A stretch of 64,000 nucleotides of DNA from CAVVNP01 sp963800235 (lineage in GTDB: Bacteria > Actinomycetota > Acidimicrobiia > Acidimicrobiales > Iamiaceae), in the NCBI GenBank assembly GCA_963800235.1, contig CAWDAD010000003.1, positions 930,001-994,000 of the forward strand, written 5' to 3'. The position numbers were made by a program, and so were the translations under genes. Each line of letters begins with the position of its first letter. Within the stretch, counting starts at the first letter, position 1. The notes below the pieces were generated by a model. That model did no database searches, was not told the origin of the DNA, and worked only from the letters and a program-made list of their open reading frames with translations. This document shows, piece after piece, positions 43,242-52,283 of this stretch.

Positions 43242-43338
43242 GTCAGACTCTCATGAGTTTGACTGGACCAGCGCCAACCGAGGGGCGCTCGGCCGAACGC
43301 CCGCACCACGCACCGCCCGCACCGCGCAAGGGGAACCG

Positions 43339-45603
43339 ATGGCCGCACCGCAGCAGTTCCAGGGTCGCATCGGCCGCACGCTGGCCGACTCCGAGCCGTG
43401 GTTCGCCGAGCCGCCCCACCCCGGCGAGGGCGCGCCGAACGTGGTGATCATCCTCCTCGACGACACCGGCTTCGCCCAGTTCGGCTGCTACGGCTCGAGC
43501 ATCGAGACGCCCCACGTCGACGCGCTGGCGGCGGACGGGCTGCAGTTCACCAACTTCCACGTCACCCCGTTGTGCTCGCCGACCCGCGCCGCGCTGATGA
43601 CCGGGCGGGCGTCCCACGCGGTCGGCATGCGGTCGGTGTCGAACTTCCAGACCGGGTTCCCCCACCAGCTCGGCCACGTGGCCCACGACGCCGCCACCCT
43701 CGCCGAGCTGCTGCACGACGCCGGCTACGCCACCTTCTGCACCGGCAAGTGGCACCTCGCCCCCATGGAGCAGTGCTCGGCCGCCGGACCGTTCGACAAC
43801 TGGCCGCTCGCCCGCGGCTTCGACCGCTTCTACGGGTTCCTGGAGGGCGAGACCGACCAGTTCCACCCCGAGCTGATCGCCGACAACCACCCGATCAACC
43901 CGCCCGGCGGCCCCGAGGACGGCTACCACCTCTCCGAGGACCTCGTCGACCAGGCGCTGGCCATGATCGCCGACGCCAAGGGCGTGCGGCCCGACCGGCC
44001 GTTCCTCCACTACCTCCCGTTCGGCGCGACCCACGCCCCGCACCAGGCGCCGCCGGCGTACCTGGCCAAGTACCGGGGCGCGTTCGACGAGGGGTGGGAC
44101 GTCGCCCGCGACCGCTGGTTCCGCCGCCAGCTCGACCGGGGGCTGCTGCCGCCCGACACCCAGCTCGCCCCTCGCAACCCCGGCGTCGAGCCGTGGGACT
44201 CGCTGCCGGAGAACCAGCAGCGGCTGGCGGCCCGGCTGCAGGAGGCCTTCGCCGCCTTCCTCGACCACACCGACGACCAGATCGGTCGCTACGTGGAGGG
44301 CCTGCGCCGGCTCGGCCAGCTCGACAACACCCTCCTGCTGGTGATGGCCGACAACGGCGCCTCCCAGGAGGGCGGCCCCTTCGGCGTGCTCCACGAGATG
44401 AAGTTCTTCAACCTCATCCTGGAGACCCCCGACGAGGCGGTCGGCCGGCTGGACGACATCGGCGGCCCCCACAGCCACGCCAACTACCCGTGGGGCTGGG
44501 CCCAGGCCGGCAACACGCCGTTCAAGTGGTACAAGCAGAACACCCACGAGGGCGGGGTCCACGTGCCGCTCGTCGTCCACTGGCCCGACGGCATCGCCGC
44601 CGACCAGCGGGGCACGTTGCGCGACCAGTTCGCCTACATCTCCGACGTGGCCCCGACCATCTACGACCTGGTCGGCATCACCCCGCCCGAGGAGCGCCGG
44701 GGGCTCGAGCAGATCCCGGTCACGGGCCGCTCCTTCGCCGCCGCCCTCGCCGACCCCGACGCCCCGGCCACCAACACCCTCCAGCTGTTCGAGATGATGG
44801 GCAGCCGGGCGCTGGTCGCCGACGGGTGGAAGGCGGTGTGCAAGCACGAGGTCGGCGCCGACTTCGAGACCGAGCCGTGGGAGCTGTACCACCTCGACGA
44901 GGACCGCTCGGAGTGCCACGACCTGGCCCAGGCCGAACCGGAGAAGCTGCAGGAGCTGATCGACCTCTGGTGGCAGGAGGCCGACCGCCACGGCGTGCTG
45001 CCGCTCGACGACCGCACCATCGAGCTGTTCCAGGTCCGCTTCCGCGACCGCTCACCCCACCCCGCCGACCGCCGCTACGTGTACCGGCCGCCCATGTCGC
45101 CGCTGCCCGGCCAGGCCTCGGCCGCCATCGGCGGGCGCAGCTTCGACCTCACCGCCACGGTGGAGCTCGGGCCCGACGACGAGGGCGTGCTGTTCGCCAC
45201 CGGCACCGAGAACTCGGGCCTGTCGGTCTTCGTGCAGGGCCGGCGGCTGGTGCTCGACTACAACGCGTTCGGCGACCACACCGTCGTCGAGTCCGACGTC
45301 GAGGTGCCCGACGGCGAGGTCGAGCTCACCGTCAAGCTGCGCCGGGGCGACCACCGGACCGGCACCGCCGAGGTGCTGGTCGACGGCACCGCCGCCGGCA
45401 CGGTCGACCTGCCGCTCTTCATGCAGATGATGTCCTCGATCGGGCCGAGCATCGGCTACGACCACGGCTCGGCGGTGTCCGAGCGCTACCCCGCGCCCTT
45501 CGCCTTCACCGGCGACCTGCGCGAGGTCGTGATCCAGGCCAGCCCCGACCGCTTCGGCGACACCGCCGACGCCACCGCCCGGGCGGAGATGAGCCGGCAG
45601 TAG
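43339..45603 (+). CDS. Arylsulfatase (formylglycine-dependent)
   Basis: 754 residues of type I sulfatase. Metal ligands LLDDTGF (Asp41, Asp42) and the CxPxR motif LCSPTRAALMTGR are present; Cys79 would be converted to formylglycine. YATFCTGKWHL and LVMADNGASQEG supply further active-site residues. The last 180 residues form a C-terminal beta domain seen in large arylsulfatases such as those of the AslA type. No signal peptide is visible, so it appears cytoplasmic. The maturing enzyme (formylglycine-generating enzyme) is not in the window. First gene after the TetR operator. Confidence 0.92.
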   Translation: MAAPQQFQGRIGRTLADSEPWFAEPPHPGEGAPNVVIILLDDTGFAQFGCYGSSIETPHVDALAADGLQFTNFHVTPLCSPTRAALMTGRASHAVGMRSVSNFQTGFPHQLGHVAHDAATLAELLHDAGYATFCTGKWHLAPMEQCSAAGPFDNWPLARGFDRFYGFLEGETDQFHPELIADNHPINPPGGPEDGYHLSEDLVDQALAMIADAKGVRPDRPFLHYLPFGATHAPHQAPPAYLAKYRGAFDEGWDVARDRWFRRQLDRGLLPPDTQLAPRNPGVEPWDSLPENQQRLAARLQEAFAAFLDHTDDQIGRYVEGLRRLGQLDNTLLLVMADNGASQEGGPFGVLHEMKFFNLILETPDEAVGRLDDIGGPHSHANYPWGWAQAGNTPFKWYKQNTHEGGVHVPLVVHWPDGIAADQRGTLRDQFAYISDVAPTIYDLVGITPPEERRGLEQIPVTGRSFAAALADPDAPATNTLQLFEMMGSRALVADGWKAVCKHEVGADFETEPWELYHLDEDRSECHDLAQAEPEKLQELIDLWWQEADRHGVLPLDDRTIELFQVRFRDRSPHPADRRYVYRPPMSPLPGQASAAIGGRSFDLTATVELGPDDEGVLFATGTENSGLSVFVQGRRLVLDYNAFGDHTVVESDVEVPDGEVELTVKLRRGDHRTGTAEVLVDGTAAGTVDLPLFMQMMSSIGPSIGYDHGSAVSERYPAPFAFTGDLREVVIQASPDRFGDTADATARAEMSRQ

Positions 45604-45649
45604 CCGGAGCCGAACCCTCCTCCGTCCTCCCCTTCGACAGGAGCCACCC

Positions 45650-46561
45650 ATGCAGACCGTCCGCACCCCCGACGAGCGCTTCGCCGACCTGCCCGGCTAT
45701 CCGTTCGAGCCGCACCACACCGAGATCGACGACGGCGAGGGCGGCACCCTGCGGGTGCACCACCTCGACGAGGGCCCGAGCGACGCCGCCCCGGTGCTGC
45801 TGCTGCACGGCGAGCCGTCGTGGAGCTACCTCTACCGGCACATGATCCCGCCGCTCGTCGAGGCCGGGCACCGGGTCGTGGTCCCCGACCTGGTCGGCTT
45901 CGGCCGCAGCGACAAGCCGACGGAGCAGTCCGACTACACCTACGCCCGCCACGTCGAGTGGATGCGCCAGCTCGTCTTCGACCACCTCGACCTGCGCGAC
46001 ATCACCTTCTTCGGCCAGGACTGGGGCGGCCTGGTCGGCCTGCGCCTGGTGGCGACCGACCCCGACCGCTACGCCCGGGTGTGCATCGGCAACACCGGCC
46101 TGCCCACGGGCCACGGCAAGCCGAGCGACGCCTTCCTCTCCTGGCAGAAGTTCTCCCAGGAGGCCGACGAGTTCCCCATCGGCCTCATCGTCAACGGCGC
46201 CTGCACCACCGACCTGGCCCCCGAGGTCGTGGCCGCCTACCAGGCGCCGTTCCCCGACGACACCTACCTGGCCGGCGCCCGCATCTTCCCGTCGCTGGTG
46301 CCGACCAGCCCAGACGACCCCGCCAGCGCCGACAACCAGGCCGCCTGGAAGGTGCTCGAGCGCTTCGAGAAGCCGTTCCTGCTCGCCTACAGCGACCAGG
46401 ACCCGGTGACCAAGGGCGGCGACGCCCCGTTCCGTGCCAAGGTGCCGGGCGCCCAGGGCCAGCCCCACACCGTCATCGAGGGCGGTGGCCACTTCCTGCA
46501 GGAGGACCGCGGCCCCGAGCTGGCCCAGGTCATCAACGACTTCATCGCCGCCACCACCTGA
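45650..46561 (+). CDS. dhmA: Haloalkane dehalogenase, subfamily I (DhmA-like)
   Basis: 303 residues. LLLHGEPSWSYLYR holds the halide-binding Trp, FFGQDWGG the nucleophile Asp124 and EGGGHFLQEDRGPE the catalytic His281; PFLLAYSDQDPV carries the acid. The N-terminal VRTPDERFADLPGYPFEPH is typical of DhmA from Mycobacterium avium. Such enzymes replace a halogen on an alkyl carbon with hydroxyl. It follows the sulfatase by 46 bases and is joined to the next gene by a short gap, in the region under the TetR operator. Confidence 0.9.
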   Translation: MQTVRTPDERFADLPGYPFEPHHTEIDDGEGGTLRVHHLDEGPSDAAPVLLLHGEPSWSYLYRHMIPPLVEAGHRVVVPDLVGFGRSDKPTEQSDYTYARHVEWMRQLVFDHLDLRDITFFGQDWGGLVGLRLVATDPDRYARVCIGNTGLPTGHGKPSDAFLSWQKFSQEADEFPIGLIVNGACTTDLAPEVVAAYQAPFPDDTYLAGARIFPSLVPTSPDDPASADNQAAWKVLERFEKPFLLAYSDQDPVTKGGDAPFRAKVPGAQGQPHTVIEGGGHFLQEDRGPELAQVINDFIAATT

Positions 46562-46571
46562 GGAGCCGAAC

Positions 46572-47468
46572 GTGAGCGGAGCCACTGCGAGCGAACCCGA
46601 CTGGACCGAGCTGAGCCGGCGCGCCGGCGTCGCCTCGCACCGCCTGGTCGGCTGGATCTACTGGGATCCCGTCGCCATCGCCAACTACGCCGCCCTCGGG
46701 GTGCCCGACGGCTTCGGCTACTACATCGCCACCCGAGGTGCGTCCCTGGCCGACGCCGGCAACGACGCCGTCACCGCCGCCTTCGGGTCGATCGCCAAGG
46801 TCTTCGTCGACGTCTGCCTCGACCAGTGCCGGGAGCACACCACCTTCGACGACGCGTCGCGAGCCCGCGACGCCGCGGTGGTCGAGGGCCTGCGCACGTA
46901 CGTGCCCGAGCTGTGCGACGGGCTGGCCGACCTGGCCGAGCCGCTGTGGGAGGCCGCCGAGTCGCTGCCCCCCAGCGGCCGGGTGCTGTTCGCCTCGCTG
47001 CTCGGCCGGCGCCGGCCGGACGACGCGCTGCTGTCGGCGTGGCTGGCGGTGAACTGCATCCGCGAGTGGCGGGGCGACACCCACTGGGCCATCCAGGCGG
47101 TCGAGGACCTCGACGGCGACATGGCCGGGGTGCTCGACGGCGCCTGGCGCAACTACGGCGACCACTGGCTGCCGCGCAGCCGGGGCACCGACGACGAGGC
47201 GCTGGCCGCGGCCCTGTCCCGGCTCGAGGCCCGCGGCCTGGCCGAGGGCGACCAGGTGAACGAGGCCGGCGTCGCCTACCGGCAGGGCCTCGAGGACCGG
47301 CTGGACGAGCTGTCGTCGAAGGCGTGGCGCCACCTCGGGCTCGAGCGCACCACCCGGTTCCTCGACCTGGTCGAACCGGTCGGCTCCCGGCTGGTCGACC
47401 GCATCGACCAGACCGCCGGGCCGAAGTGGATGCCCGCCGCCCGCGACCGGCAGCCGGTGGCGAGCTGA
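46572..47468 (+). CDS. SCO6745-family protein
   Basis: 298 residues, mostly helical. GWIYWDPVAIANYAALGVPDGFGYYIATRGASL matches the start of the SCO6745 family, an actinobacteria-specific group of unknown function with hydrophobic N-terminal signature and a helical body. It begins at GTG 46572, with AGGAG from the preceding stop region as ribosome site, and ends one base into the next ATG (TGATG). Its tight packing between a dehalogenase and an SRPBCC protein suggests a shared substrate. Confidence 0.78.
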   Translation: MSGATASEPDWTELSRRAGVASHRLVGWIYWDPVAIANYAALGVPDGFGYYIATRGASLADAGNDAVTAAFGSIAKVFVDVCLDQCREHTTFDDASRARDAAVVEGLRTYVPELCDGLADLAEPLWEAAESLPPSGRVLFASLLGRRRPDDALLSAWLAVNCIREWRGDTHWAIQAVEDLDGDMAGVLDGAWRNYGDHWLPRSRGTDDEALAAALSRLEARGLAEGDQVNEAGVAYRQGLEDRLDELSSKAWRHLGLERTTRFLDLVEPVGSRLVDRIDQTAGPKWMPAARDRQPVAS

Positions 47469-47917
47469 TGGCCGACATCTCCCGCACCACGACCATCCAC
47501 CGCCCGCCCGACCAGGTGTGGGCCGCGCTCGTCGACTTCGGCGCCATCGGCGACTGGGCCCCGAACGTCGACCACTCGACGGTCTCCCACCACGGCGGCG
47601 ACGGCGAGGCGGGGGCCGTCGGCACCGTCCGCCGGGTGCAGGCCGGACGCATGGCGCTGCTCGAGACGATCGTCACCGCCGACGAGCCCGAGCGGCTGGC
47701 CTACGACATCACCGGTCTGCCGAAGGTCGTGCGCTCGGCCGTCAACGCGTGGACGCTCCGCCCCGTCGGTGACCGCGCCACCGAGGTCACCCTCACCAGC
47801 ACCGTCGACTGCGGGCCCCGGCCCCCCCAGCAGCTCGTGGCGCGCATCGTCTCGCGGGTGATGGCCCGCCAGTCCGATGCCATGCTCGGCGGGCTCAAGC
47901 AGCACCTGGAGGTGTGA
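47468..47917 (+). CDS. SRPBCC-family (polyketide cyclase/START-like) protein
   Basis: 149 residues. ISRTTTIHRPPDQVWAALVDFGAIGDWAPNVDHS is the usual first strand and helices of the family and the C-terminal long helix (QLVARIVSRVMARQ) is present. These proteins bind hydrophobic ligands in a helix-grip fold. It shares one base with the upstream stop and is followed closely by a sulfatase. No enzymatic role can be assigned. Confidence 0.85.
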   Translation: MADISRTTTIHRPPDQVWAALVDFGAIGDWAPNVDHSTVSHHGGDGEAGAVGTVRRVQAGRMALLETIVTADEPERLAYDITGLPKVVRSAVNAWTLRPVGDRATEVTLTSTVDCGPRPPQQLVARIVSRVMARQSDAMLGGLKQHLEV

Positions 47918-47920
47918 GCC

Positions 47921-50551
47921 ATGCCCAGCGACCCTCGTCCCGACGTCGTCATCATCATGACCGACGAGGAGCGGGCCATCCCCCCGTACGAGACCGACGA
48001 GCTGCGCGACTGGCGGCGACGGACCCTCGCCGGCCAGCGGTGGTTCGACGAGCACGCCGTGCACTTCGAGCGCCACTACACCGGCTCGCTGGCCTGCGTG
48101 CCGAGCCGTCCCACGCTCTTCACCGGCCAGTACCCGGACCTGCACGGGGTCACCCAGACCGACGGCCTCGGCAAGCTGGCCGACGACTCCCGCATGCGGT
48201 GGCTGCGACCGGGCGAGGTCCCGACCCTCGGCAACTGGTTCCGGGCGGCCGGCTACGACACCCACTACGACGGCAAGTGGCACCTGTCCCACGCCGACCT
48301 GATCGACCCCGGGACCCACCAACCGCTGGCCACCAACGACGCCCACGGCACCGTCGACCCCGACGCCGTGCAGGCCTACCTCGACGCCGACCCGCTGGCC
48401 CCGTTCGGGTTCTCCGGCTGGGTCGGCCCCGAGCCCCACGGCGCCCCCCTCGCCAACAGCGGCCTGCGCCGCGACCCGCTGATCGCCGACCGGGTGGTGG
48501 CCTGGCTCGAGGACCGCTACGCCCGCCGGCGGGCCGGTGACGCCGACGCGCAGAAGCCGTTCCTGCTGGTCGCCAGCTTCGTGAACCCCCACGACATCGT
48601 GCTGTTCCCGGCGTGGGTCCGGCGCAACCCGGTGCCCTCGTCCGAGCTCGACCCGCCCCACGTGCCCGCCGCGCCCACCGCCGACGAGGACCTGGCCGAC
48701 AAGCCGGCCGCCCAGGTGGCCTACCGGGCCGCCTACCCGTCGGGCTACGGACCGGCGCCGGTGATCGAGAAGCTGTACCGGGACAACCAGCAGGCCTACC
48801 GCGACCTCTACTACCGGCTGCACGCCGAGGTCGACGGCCCGCTCGACCGGGTCCGACGCGCGGTGACCGAGGGCGGCTCCGAGGACGCCGTCATCGTCCG
48901 CACCGCCGACCACGGCGAGCTGCTCGGCGCCCACGGCGGACTGCACCAGAAGTGGTTCAACCTCTACGAGGAGGCCACCCGCGTGCCGTTCAGCATCGCC
49001 CGCACCGGATCGGGCCCGACCGGCGCCACCGGGCCGCGTCGCATCGACGACGTGCCCACCTCCCACGTCGACGTGGTGCCGACCCTGCTGGCCGCCGCGG
49101 GCATCGACCGGGACGGGACCGCGGCCGAGCTGCGCCGCCGCTTCAGCGAGGTGCACGACCTGCCCGGGCGCGACCTGATGCCGGTGGTCGACGGCTCGAC
49201 CGAACCCGACCGCGACCGGGCCGTCTACGTGATCACCCGCGACAACATGCTCGAGGGCGACACCGAGGCCTCCGGCATGGCCCGCCGCCTGCACCGCACC
49301 AACCCGCCGCCCATGCCGCTGCGGATCCAGGTGCCGGCCCACGTGGCCGCCAACTTCGAGGCGGTCGTGGTCCGGGTCGAGGCCGCCGACGTGGCCGGGG
49401 GCGCCGGGCACCTGTGGAAGCTGGCCCGCACCTTCGACGACCCCGGCACGTGGACCGAGCCCGGCGTCCGCCACCTCGCCGCCACCGGTCCGACCGGGCC
49501 GGTGTACCGCACCGAGCCGCTCGACGACGAGTGGGAGCTCTACGACCTCGACGACGACCCGATCGAGGCGGTCAACCGCTGGGACGACCCCGACCTGGAC
49601 GAGCTCCGCCGCCACCTGCGCACCGTGCTGAAGGGGGAGCGGGCGGCGTCGGTGCCCGAGCGCAACGACCCGTGGCCCTACGCCGAGCGCCGGCCGTCGA
49701 CCCCACCGGCCCAGTCGCCCCCGCCGCCGGCCCGGCTGCTGCGGCGAGCCCTGCAGAAGCTCGGCATGCACCCCGACGACGACCGGGCCGACCCGACCCT
49801 CGACCTGGTCGGGCACCGGGCGGTGGTCGTGTGCACCAACCACGGTGTGCTCGACGTCGGCAAGGCCACCGGCGTCTTCGCCAGCGAGATGACCGTGCCC
49901 TACTACCTGTTCCTCGACGCCGGCATGGAGGTCGACATCGCCAGCCCGGCCGGCGGCCAGGTGCCGGTCGACCCGATGTCGGTGAAGCCGGTGCTGCGCA
50001 GCGCCGCCGACGACCGCTTCCTGGCGGACGAGACCCTGCGCGACAAGGTCACCAACAGCCTGCCCATCGGCGAGCTCGACGTGGAGCAGTACGACATCGT
50101 CTACCTGGCCGGTGGCTGGGGGGCGGCGTTCGACTTCGGCTTCTCCGAGCCGCTGGCCGAGCAGATCACCCGGGCCAACGAGCTCGGCAAGGTGATCGGC
50201 GGCGTGTGCCACGGTCCGCTCGGGCTCCGCAACGCCCTCGGCGCCGACGGCCAGCCGCTGGTCGAGGGGCGTCGGGTCACCGGCGTCACCGACAAGCAGG
50301 TGCAGGAGCTCGGCATCTCGGCGACGCCGCACCACCCCGAGACCGAGCTGCGGCGCATGGGCGCCCGCTTCGAGAGCAGCACCCGGTTCCGCGACCCGTT
50401 CGCCAACCACTGGGTGGTGGACGGGAACCTCGTCACCGGGCAGAACCAGAACGCCGGCCCCATGGTGGCCCGGGAGATGATGCAGCTCCTGGCGCACCGG
50501 GCGGCCGAGCCCTCCCCCTCCACCGCCAGCCCCCAGGAGACGACGCCATGA
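47921..50551 (+). CDS. Sulfatase fused to a C-terminal DJ-1/PfpI domain
   Basis: 876 residues. The sulfatase part (1-610) has VVIIMTDEERA, the formylglycine motif LACVPSRPTLFTGQ (Cys59), YDGKWHL and RTADHGELLGAHGG. After a Pro-rich linker (about 585-610) a DJ-1/PfpI/Hsp31-type domain follows (about 627-860), with VVVCTNHGVLDVG, AGMEVDIASPAGG and the nucleophile elbow GVCHGPLG around Cys763. Such domains act as glyoxalases, deglycases or chaperones. The fusion is unusual. ATG 47921 is three bases after the previous stop; the end overlaps the next gene (ATGA). Confidence 0.88.
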   Translation: MPSDPRPDVVIIMTDEERAIPPYETDELRDWRRRTLAGQRWFDEHAVHFERHYTGSLACVPSRPTLFTGQYPDLHGVTQTDGLGKLADDSRMRWLRPGEVPTLGNWFRAAGYDTHYDGKWHLSHADLIDPGTHQPLATNDAHGTVDPDAVQAYLDADPLAPFGFSGWVGPEPHGAPLANSGLRRDPLIADRVVAWLEDRYARRRAGDADAQKPFLLVASFVNPHDIVLFPAWVRRNPVPSSELDPPHVPAAPTADEDLADKPAAQVAYRAAYPSGYGPAPVIEKLYRDNQQAYRDLYYRLHAEVDGPLDRVRRAVTEGGSEDAVIVRTADHGELLGAHGGLHQKWFNLYEEATRVPFSIARTGSGPTGATGPRRIDDVPTSHVDVVPTLLAAAGIDRDGTAAELRRRFSEVHDLPGRDLMPVVDGSTEPDRDRAVYVITRDNMLEGDTEASGMARRLHRTNPPPMPLRIQVPAHVAANFEAVVVRVEAADVAGGAGHLWKLARTFDDPGTWTEPGVRHLAATGPTGPVYRTEPLDDEWELYDLDDDPIEAVNRWDDPDLDELRRHLRTVLKGERAASVPERNDPWPYAERRPSTPPAQSPPPPARLLRRALQKLGMHPDDDRADPTLDLVGHRAVVVCTNHGVLDVGKATGVFASEMTVPYYLFLDAGMEVDIASPAGGQVPVDPMSVKPVLRSAADDRFLADETLRDKVTNSLPIGELDVEQYDIVYLAGGWGAAFDFGFSEPLAEQITRANELGKVIGGVCHGPLGLRNALGADGQPLVEGRRVTGVTDKQVQELGISATPHHPETELRRMGARFESSTRFRDPFANHWVVDGNLVTGQNQNAGPMVAREMMQLLAHRAAEPSPSTASPQETTP

Positions 50552-51390
50552 GCGCGCCCGAGCCCCTCGTCCCCCGCTACGGCCGGGTCGACCCCGACTA
50601 CGCCACCACCCTGATGTCCACCGCGCCCGACGACGACGGGCCGGTCTGGATGGTCAACCTGATGAAGTACCGCGAGAAGGCCGACTACCAGGACGGCCGC
50701 GACGACGACATCAGCGGCCGCGAGGCCGACGACCGCTACACGCCGTTCGGCCCCCTGCGCGACGTCGGCGCCGAGATCGTGTTCGCCGGCGACGTGTGCG
50801 ACCAGCTGCTCGGCGACGAACCGAGGTGGGACCGCATCGGCGTGGTCAGGTACCCGACGCGGCGCGCCTTCATGGACATGCAGACGCTGCCGGAGTTCCA
50901 GGAGCTGCACCACCACAAGGACGCCGGCATGGAGCAGACGATCATCATCGGCGGCCAGCCGATCGACGTCCCGTCGTTCGCGGAGGCCGGGGTCGAGCCG
51001 CCCGAGTGGGACGACGTCCCCCACCCTCCGACCGAGGACGACGGGCCGGTCATGGTGCTGCACGTGCTGCGCTACAAGGACGCCGAGGCGGCCGAGCGGA
51101 CCCCCGCCGAGATGGAGGCCTACCAGAGCGCCGCCGCCAGGAGCGCGGTTCCGAACGGCGTGCGGATCGCCGGGTGGTTCGCGGCCGAGGGCACCATCGT
51201 GGGCGACGGCCGGCGCTGGGACCAGGTGCGCTTCAACGCCTTCCCCAGCCGCGAGGCGTTCATGGCGGTGGCGCTCGACCCCGCCCGACTCGAGGCCCAG
51301 AAGGACCACCGCGAGGTCGCCATCGCCGACACCTACACGATGATCGTCCGCCCCTTCATCGACACCCTCGCCGACTCGATCGAACGCTGA
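50548..51390 (+). CDS. Tandem DUF1330/EthD-like dimeric alpha-beta barrel protein
   Basis: 280 residues. Two similar halves begin VWMVNLMKYREKADY and VMVLHVLRYKDAEAA; each has the strand followed by VRYPTRRAFMDMQTLPEF or VRFNAFPSREAFMAVALDP. This is the DUF1330-like ferredoxin fold duplicated in one chain. Such folds often bind small hydrophobic substrates or heme. It is coupled to the sulfatase/DJ-1 gene by ATGA. No catalytic residue can be named. Confidence 0.72.
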   Translation: MSAPEPLVPRYGRVDPDYATTLMSTAPDDDGPVWMVNLMKYREKADYQDGRDDDISGREADDRYTPFGPLRDVGAEIVFAGDVCDQLLGDEPRWDRIGVVRYPTRRAFMDMQTLPEFQELHHHKDAGMEQTIIIGGQPIDVPSFAEAGVEPPEWDDVPHPPTEDDGPVMVLHVLRYKDAEAAERTPAEMEAYQSAAARSAVPNGVRIAGWFAAEGTIVGDGRRWDQVRFNAFPSREAFMAVALDPARLEAQKDHREVAIADTYTMIVRPFIDTLADSIER

Positions 51391-51428
51391 GCGCGCCCCA
51401 CCGGTCGGCGGCTCCACCCTCCACCCCT

Positions 51429-51479
51429 CGAACTTGTCGTGAAAGCTGGCCCCTGACGGCGAAGATCACGACACGTTCG
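51429..51479. repeat. 51-nt hairpin element, copy 2
   Basis: Outer stem CGAAC/GTTCG, one mismatch, then TGTCGTGA/TCACGACA, an internal loop and GCC/GGC around a CCTGAC loop, in exactly 51 bases as for the copy at 28348. The first TGTCG/CGAC pairs are shared; the distal half of the long stem and the apical stem differ but remain paired. It sits 38 bases after the preceding stop and 62 before the next start. Confidence 0.7.
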
Positions 51480-51540
51480 ATCAGTCCTGGCCGGCCGCTC
51501 CGTCGGAGGGGGGAAGGCACCCAGCCAGGAAGGAAGGCCG

Positions 51541-52281
51541 ATGAACCTGCCGAAGGTCGTCTCGCAGGAGGAGTGGCGCGCCGCCCGGGTCGCCCTGCTC
51601 GAGGAGGAGAAGGCCATGACCCGGGCGCGCGACGCCCTGAGCACCCGTCGGCGTGAGCTGCCGATGGTGCGGGTCGAGGCCGACTACCGGTTCGAGGGGC
51701 CCGAGGGCGAGGTGGGGCTGGTCGACCTCTTCGACGGCCGTCAGCAGCTGATCACCAGCCACTTCATGTTCGACCCCGAGTGGGAGGCCGGTTGCCCGAG
51801 CTGCACGGCCGGCGCCGACGAGATGTCCGACGGGCTGCGCCGCCACCTGGCCACCCGGGACACCACCCTCGTCTACGTGTCCCGGGCCCCGCTGGCGAAG
51901 ATCGAGCGGTACCGGCAGGACCGGGGGTGGACCTTCCCCTGGTACTCGTCGTTCGCCAGCCGCTTCAACTACGACTTCGGCGTCACCGTCGACGAATCGG
52001 TGACGTCACCGGCGGAGTACAACTACCGGCCGCTCGACGAGTGGGCCGACCGCGACGAGGCGTGGCGGGGGTGGTCGGGCGAGCAGCCCGGCGTGAGCTG
52101 CTTCCTTCGGGTCGGCGACGAGGTGTTCCACACGTACTCGCTGTACGGGCGCGGCGCGGAGTGGACCGGGGGCTCCTACGCCTTCCTCGACCTGACCGCG
52201 CTCGGCCGCCAGGAGGCGTGGGAGGAGCCGAAGGGCCGCTCCGAGTCGGCCCGTTCGAACACCCCCGACTTCGCCAGCTGA
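51541..52281 (+). CDS. DUF899 thioredoxin-like protein
   Basis: 246 residues. FRV-like start, then LPMVRVEADYRFEGPEGEVGLVDLFDGRQQLITSHFMFDPEW and CPSCT (a CxxC pair in the place expected for thioredoxin-type chemistry), typical of DUF899. RAPLAKIERYRQDRGWTFPWYSS follows. These proteins are often found near dehalogenase or stress genes, and the function is not established. ATG 51541 has AAGGAAGG upstream. It converges on the MaoC-like gene with two bases between stop codons. Confidence 0.88.
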   Translation: MNLPKVVSQEEWRAARVALLEEEKAMTRARDALSTRRRELPMVRVEADYRFEGPEGEVGLVDLFDGRQQLITSHFMFDPEWEAGCPSCTAGADEMSDGLRRHLATRDTTLVYVSRAPLAKIERYRQDRGWTFPWYSSFASRFNYDFGVTVDESVTSPAEYNYRPLDEWADRDEAWRGWSGEQPGVSCFLRVGDEVFHTYSLYGRGAEWTGGSYAFLDLTALGRQEAWEEPKGRSESARSNTPDFAS

Positions 52282-52283
52282 GC

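Noticed and set aside
47276..50497. Minus-strand open frame of about 1073 codons
   Set aside because: Antisense to the sulfatase/DJ-1 fusion and its neighbours; no domain is recognisable.
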